Part shown: piece by piece, positions 39,781 to 41,820 of the stretch | How positions within the stretch are numbered: position 1 is the first letter of the stretch | How the letters are laid out: every line of letters begins with the position of its first letter | Assembly (NCBI GenBank): GCA_031082285.1 | Contig: JAVHLK010000038.1 | Location: 1 to 41,820 of the forward strand | DNA from: Desulfomonilaceae bacterium | GTDB lineage: Bacteria; Desulfobacterota; Desulfomonilia; Desulfomonilales; Desulfomonilaceae | Length of the DNA: 41,820 bases | Direction: 5' to 3' | The notes under the pieces: model-generated | What the model saw: only the letters and a program-made list of their open reading frames with translations | The model's database searches: none | Told to the model about the DNA's origin: nothing | Translations under genes and position numbers: made by a program

Positions 39781-40284
39781 ATGAGCGAGACCGAAAAGAA
39801 CTTGCAGGAAGCGTTTGCCGGAGAATCCCAGGCCAACCGCAAGTACCTGGCATTTGCGAAGAAAGCGGAAGCAGAAGGCCACAAGGGGATTGCCAAATTA
39901 TTCAAGGCCGCGGCCGCGGCCGAGACAATTCATGCGCACACTCATTTGGAAGTCCTGGGGGGTATCAAGTCCACGCTGGAGAATCTCAAGGCCGCGTACA
40001 GCGGGGAACACCATGAGTTCACGTCCATGTATCCGCAATTCTTGGAAAAGGCCAAGGAAGAGAAACACGGCGAGGCGAGAAAGGGCTTTCACTGGGCCAA
40101 CGAAGTAGAGAAAGTGCACGGCAAACTCTATGAGCACGCCATAGAATCTCTCGAAGGCGGAAAAGATCTGCCGGATGTCGATTATTACGTGTGCGACAGG
40201 TGCGGTTACACCATTGCTGAGGCTGCTCCGGACAAATGCCCGGTTTGTGGCGCGAAAAAGGAATCGTTCTTCAAAGTGGATTAA
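39781..40284 (+). CDS. rbr: Rubrerythrin
   Basis: The 167 residues have a ferritin-like four-helix diiron domain (about 1-130) with E-x-x-H type ligands (AFAGESQANRKY, AAAETIHAHTH, NEVEKVHGKLYEHA) and a C-terminal rubredoxin-like domain with CDRCG and CPVCG. Rubrerythrin reduces hydrogen peroxide in the cytoplasm of anaerobes, drawing electrons from rubredoxin or NAD(P)H. GAAAGGAG lies upstream. Normal length and all metal ligands are seen. It is a single gene with no rubredoxin next to it. Confidence 0.95.
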   Translation: MSETEKNLQEAFAGESQANRKYLAFAKKAEAEGHKGIAKLFKAAAAAETIHAHTHLEVLGGIKSTLENLKAAYSGEHHEFTSMYPQFLEKAKEEKHGEARKGFHWANEVEKVHGKLYEHAIESLEGGKDLPDVDYYVCDRCGYTIAEAAPDKCPVCGAKKESFFKVD

Positions 40285-40714
40285 TGCGGCGATACGCAGG
40301 GAAGAGTCCCGGCGCTTGTACGGGGAGCGAAGAGCGTCGATAAGCAGCCGAGAAATTCGCTGAAAGGTTCGACGACCACTTTGGATACCCCGGATGGACG
40401 GGTGAAGCCCGAGGGGAGACAGTGAGTCTCTGAGGCGCTCACGTGGGGTAAGACGAGCCGATCGGGTACGCTCGGCACGCGCATTGTGGGCAGTGAAGCG
40501 AGGCGCGCTCTGTTCTTGAGCAGTGAAGCAAGAGGGGTGTGTTGCTTCGCTTGACATGACGGATCGGTCGCTGGTGGTCTCCGGTGTCAGGGACAATGTG
40601 ACTATTTGATAATCCGGGAACCGTCGACTTTCCGCCTCGACGCGGATCGACGCCCCCAAGGGCGCCCTGGCCGGGGTGACCCCATAGGCATATCAGAAAT
40701 ACAGTGAGGTTGGC
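40285..40714. other. 430-base intergenic region before citrate synthase
   Basis: No gene is seen. A direct repeat GCAGTGAAGC(G/A)AG occurs twice (near 40491 and 40520) and a hairpin GAAGCAA/TTGCTTC lies at 40525-40548. A TTGACA at 40551-40556 lacks a -10 at the right distance. GATAAT at 40608-40613 has only a weak partner. No confident promoter or terminator can be named. Confidence 0.5.
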
Positions 40715-41820
40715 ATGAGCGAAGTTGTGAGTGTTACCGTCAAGAACACCGGACTGCGCGGGGTGACCGTGGCGGATACGAAGGTGAGTTTCATAGACGG
40801 AGTAAAGGGAGTCCTCATTTATCGCGGGTATCGAATCGAGGAGTTGGCCGAACGGTCCACGTTCATGGAAACCGCGTACCTGCTTCTCCAAGGGGTTTTG
40901 CCGACGAAGAGGCAATTGGAGGACTTCGACGCCGATGTCCGCGATGCGCGGGATCTCCCTGATTATATCTATCCGTGCTTGGAAAAGTTTCCCAAGGACG
41001 CGGATCCCATGGACGTGCTTCAGGCCGCGGTGCCCATGCTGGCCATGGAGGATCCGGATACAGTGAATGAGGACCGGGAGGCCAACGTGCGGATGGCCAA
41101 ACGGCTCATAGCTCGGCTGCCTGGCGTGGTTGCGGCATGGGAGAGAATCCGCAAGGGCAAGGAGCCGCTCCCTCCGGACCGGTCACTTTCACACGCGGCC
41201 AATTTCCTGTGGCAGATGAACGGCGTGAAACCGGACGAGGGAACGGCCAAGGATCTTGACTGCTGTCTCATTCTCCATGCAGACCATACGTTCAATGCTT
41301 CGACCTTCGCGTGTCGAGAAGTCTGTTCCACAAGGGCCCACATGTACGCGGCCGTGGCCGCGGGAGTCGGAGCGCTCTCGGGGAGCCTCCACGGCGGAGC
41401 CAATACCAGGGTCATGAAGATGCTTCTGGACCTCGAAAAGGAGAAGGACGCGGCCGCGTGGGTCAGGCAACGTATTGACCGCGGGGAACGAATTATGGGC
41501 ATGGGTCACGCGGTGTACAAGACCATGGACCCGCGAGCGACCTATCTTAAGGCCATGGCCACGCGACTGGGCAAGACCAAAGGAATGGAGAAATGGGACG
41601 ATCTTGCCAAGTCGGTCGAGAAGATAGCCATGGAAGAATTCGACAAGCGCGGAAAAAACCAAATCAGACCCAATGTGGACTTCTTCAGCGCACCGGTCTA
41701 TTTCATGATGGGTATCCCGCTGGACCTGTTCACCGCGATTTTTGCAATATCTCGCATCGCAGGTTGGTGCAGCCACATCATTGAAGAAAAATTCGCCGAA
41801 GCTCAGGAGAAGCCGGCTCT
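40715..41820 (+). CDS. gltA: Citrate synthase, 3' end cut by the window
   Basis: The frame from ATG 40715 (GAGG upstream) is open to the last base, 368 codons, and would continue outside. It is a citrate synthase with catalytic regions LHADHTFNAST (His), GGANTRVM, GMGHAVYKTMDPRA and IRPNVDFFSAPVYFMMGIP. It condenses acetyl-CoA with oxaloacetate, or acts as a methylcitrate synthase, since the two cannot be separated here. The MGMGHAVYK segment has Ala where many enzymes have Arg. The gene stands alone after a 430-base spacer. Only the final part of the protein is missing. Confidence 0.9.
   Translation, partial: MSEVVSVTVKNTGLRGVTVADTKVSFIDGVKGVLIYRGYRIEELAERSTFMETAYLLLQGVLPTKRQLEDFDADVRDARDLPDYIYPCLEKFPKDADPMDVLQAAVPMLAMEDPDTVNEDREANVRMAKRLIARLPGVVAAWERIRKGKEPLPPDRSLSHAANFLWQMNGVKPDEGTAKDLDCCLILHADHTFNASTFACREVCSTRAHMYAAVAAGVGALSGSLHGGANTRVMKMLLDLEKEKDAAAWVRQRIDRGERIMGMGHAVYKTMDPRATYLKAMATRLGKTKGMEKWDDLAKSVEKIAMEEFDKRGKNQIRPNVDFFSAPVYFMMGIPLDLFTAIFAISRIAGWCSHIIEEKFAEAQEKPA

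Noticed and set aside
40490-40548. Short direct repeats and a hairpin, considered as a CRISPR or insertion-element remnant
   Set aside because: There are only two imperfect copies of about 13 bases with no regular spacers, no inverted ends and no transposase. Chance or erosion explains it.
41494-41520. Ala in the citrate synthase GHxVYK motif, considered as a loss of a key residue
   Set aside because: GHAVY variants are known in functional citrate synthases, so this is not evidence of inactivation.

Overview
The window looks like chromosome of a Gram-negative, largely anaerobic bacterium, most likely a member of the Desulfobacterota (former Deltaproteobacteria; Syntrophobacterales/Desulfomonile-like). 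This placement is an inference. It rests on rubrerythrin, a glutaconyl-CoA decarboxylase alpha-type carboxyltransferase, multiheme cytochrome c, sigma-54 enhancer-binding regulation and a clade II-type nos cluster occurring together. No rRNA or other phylogenetic marker was compared.

Left edge (1-377): the 3' end of a tyrosine recombinase gene runs off the window and abuts a tRNA-Leu(CAA) gene. This is the usual geometry of an element integrated at a tRNA 3' end, so an island or prophage probably lies to the left.

465-20586, all on the minus strand: a large nitrous oxide reduction locus. Transcription runs from right to left. It starts with an NtrC-type sigma-54 activator whose receiver domain has lost its phosphorylation residues (19183-20586). 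Next is a textbook -24/-12 promoter (18948-18962). Then come a GltD-like flavoprotein with a C-terminal 2[4Fe-4S] ferredoxin domain, a Rieske protein (TTG start), a fused cytochrome b and a five-heme cytochrome c. Together these could form a dedicated NAD(P)H/quinol-to-periplasm electron path. They are followed by nosZ (Sec-type, all CuA and CuZ ligands present), nosB-like, a small periplasmic protein, nosD, nosF, a NosL-cupredoxin-like fusion, nosY and a TlpA-like thioredoxin. The tail (465-6006) is an accessory metal/sulfur-handling module: a Cys-rich protein, a double-NosL protein, a LolD/FtsX-type ABC transporter, an unrecognised Cys-containing membrane protein and another NosL.

21016-26190: a LOG-family nucleotide hydrolase, a Pro-rich exported protein, an orphan MacB-type permease and mnmG. 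26241-31091 (minus): a four-gene GldA/GldF/GldG-like ABC operon with a DUF4340 protein. 31420-34131 (plus): an exported TPR protein, then a stand-alone archaeo-eukaryotic-type primase (PrimPol) fused to a C-terminal Sm/Hfq-like domain, with a consensus promoter of its own; this is the least ordinary protein in the window. 34364-36449 (minus): tRNA-Ser(GCU) and a UvrD/PcrA-family helicase. 36615-41820 (plus): a DUF2225 zinc-ribbon protein, glutaconyl-CoA decarboxylase alpha subunit, rubrerythrin and a citrate synthase truncated by the right edge.

Promoters and hairpins were found by eye from consensus matches and arm complementarity. They are predictions, not measurements.
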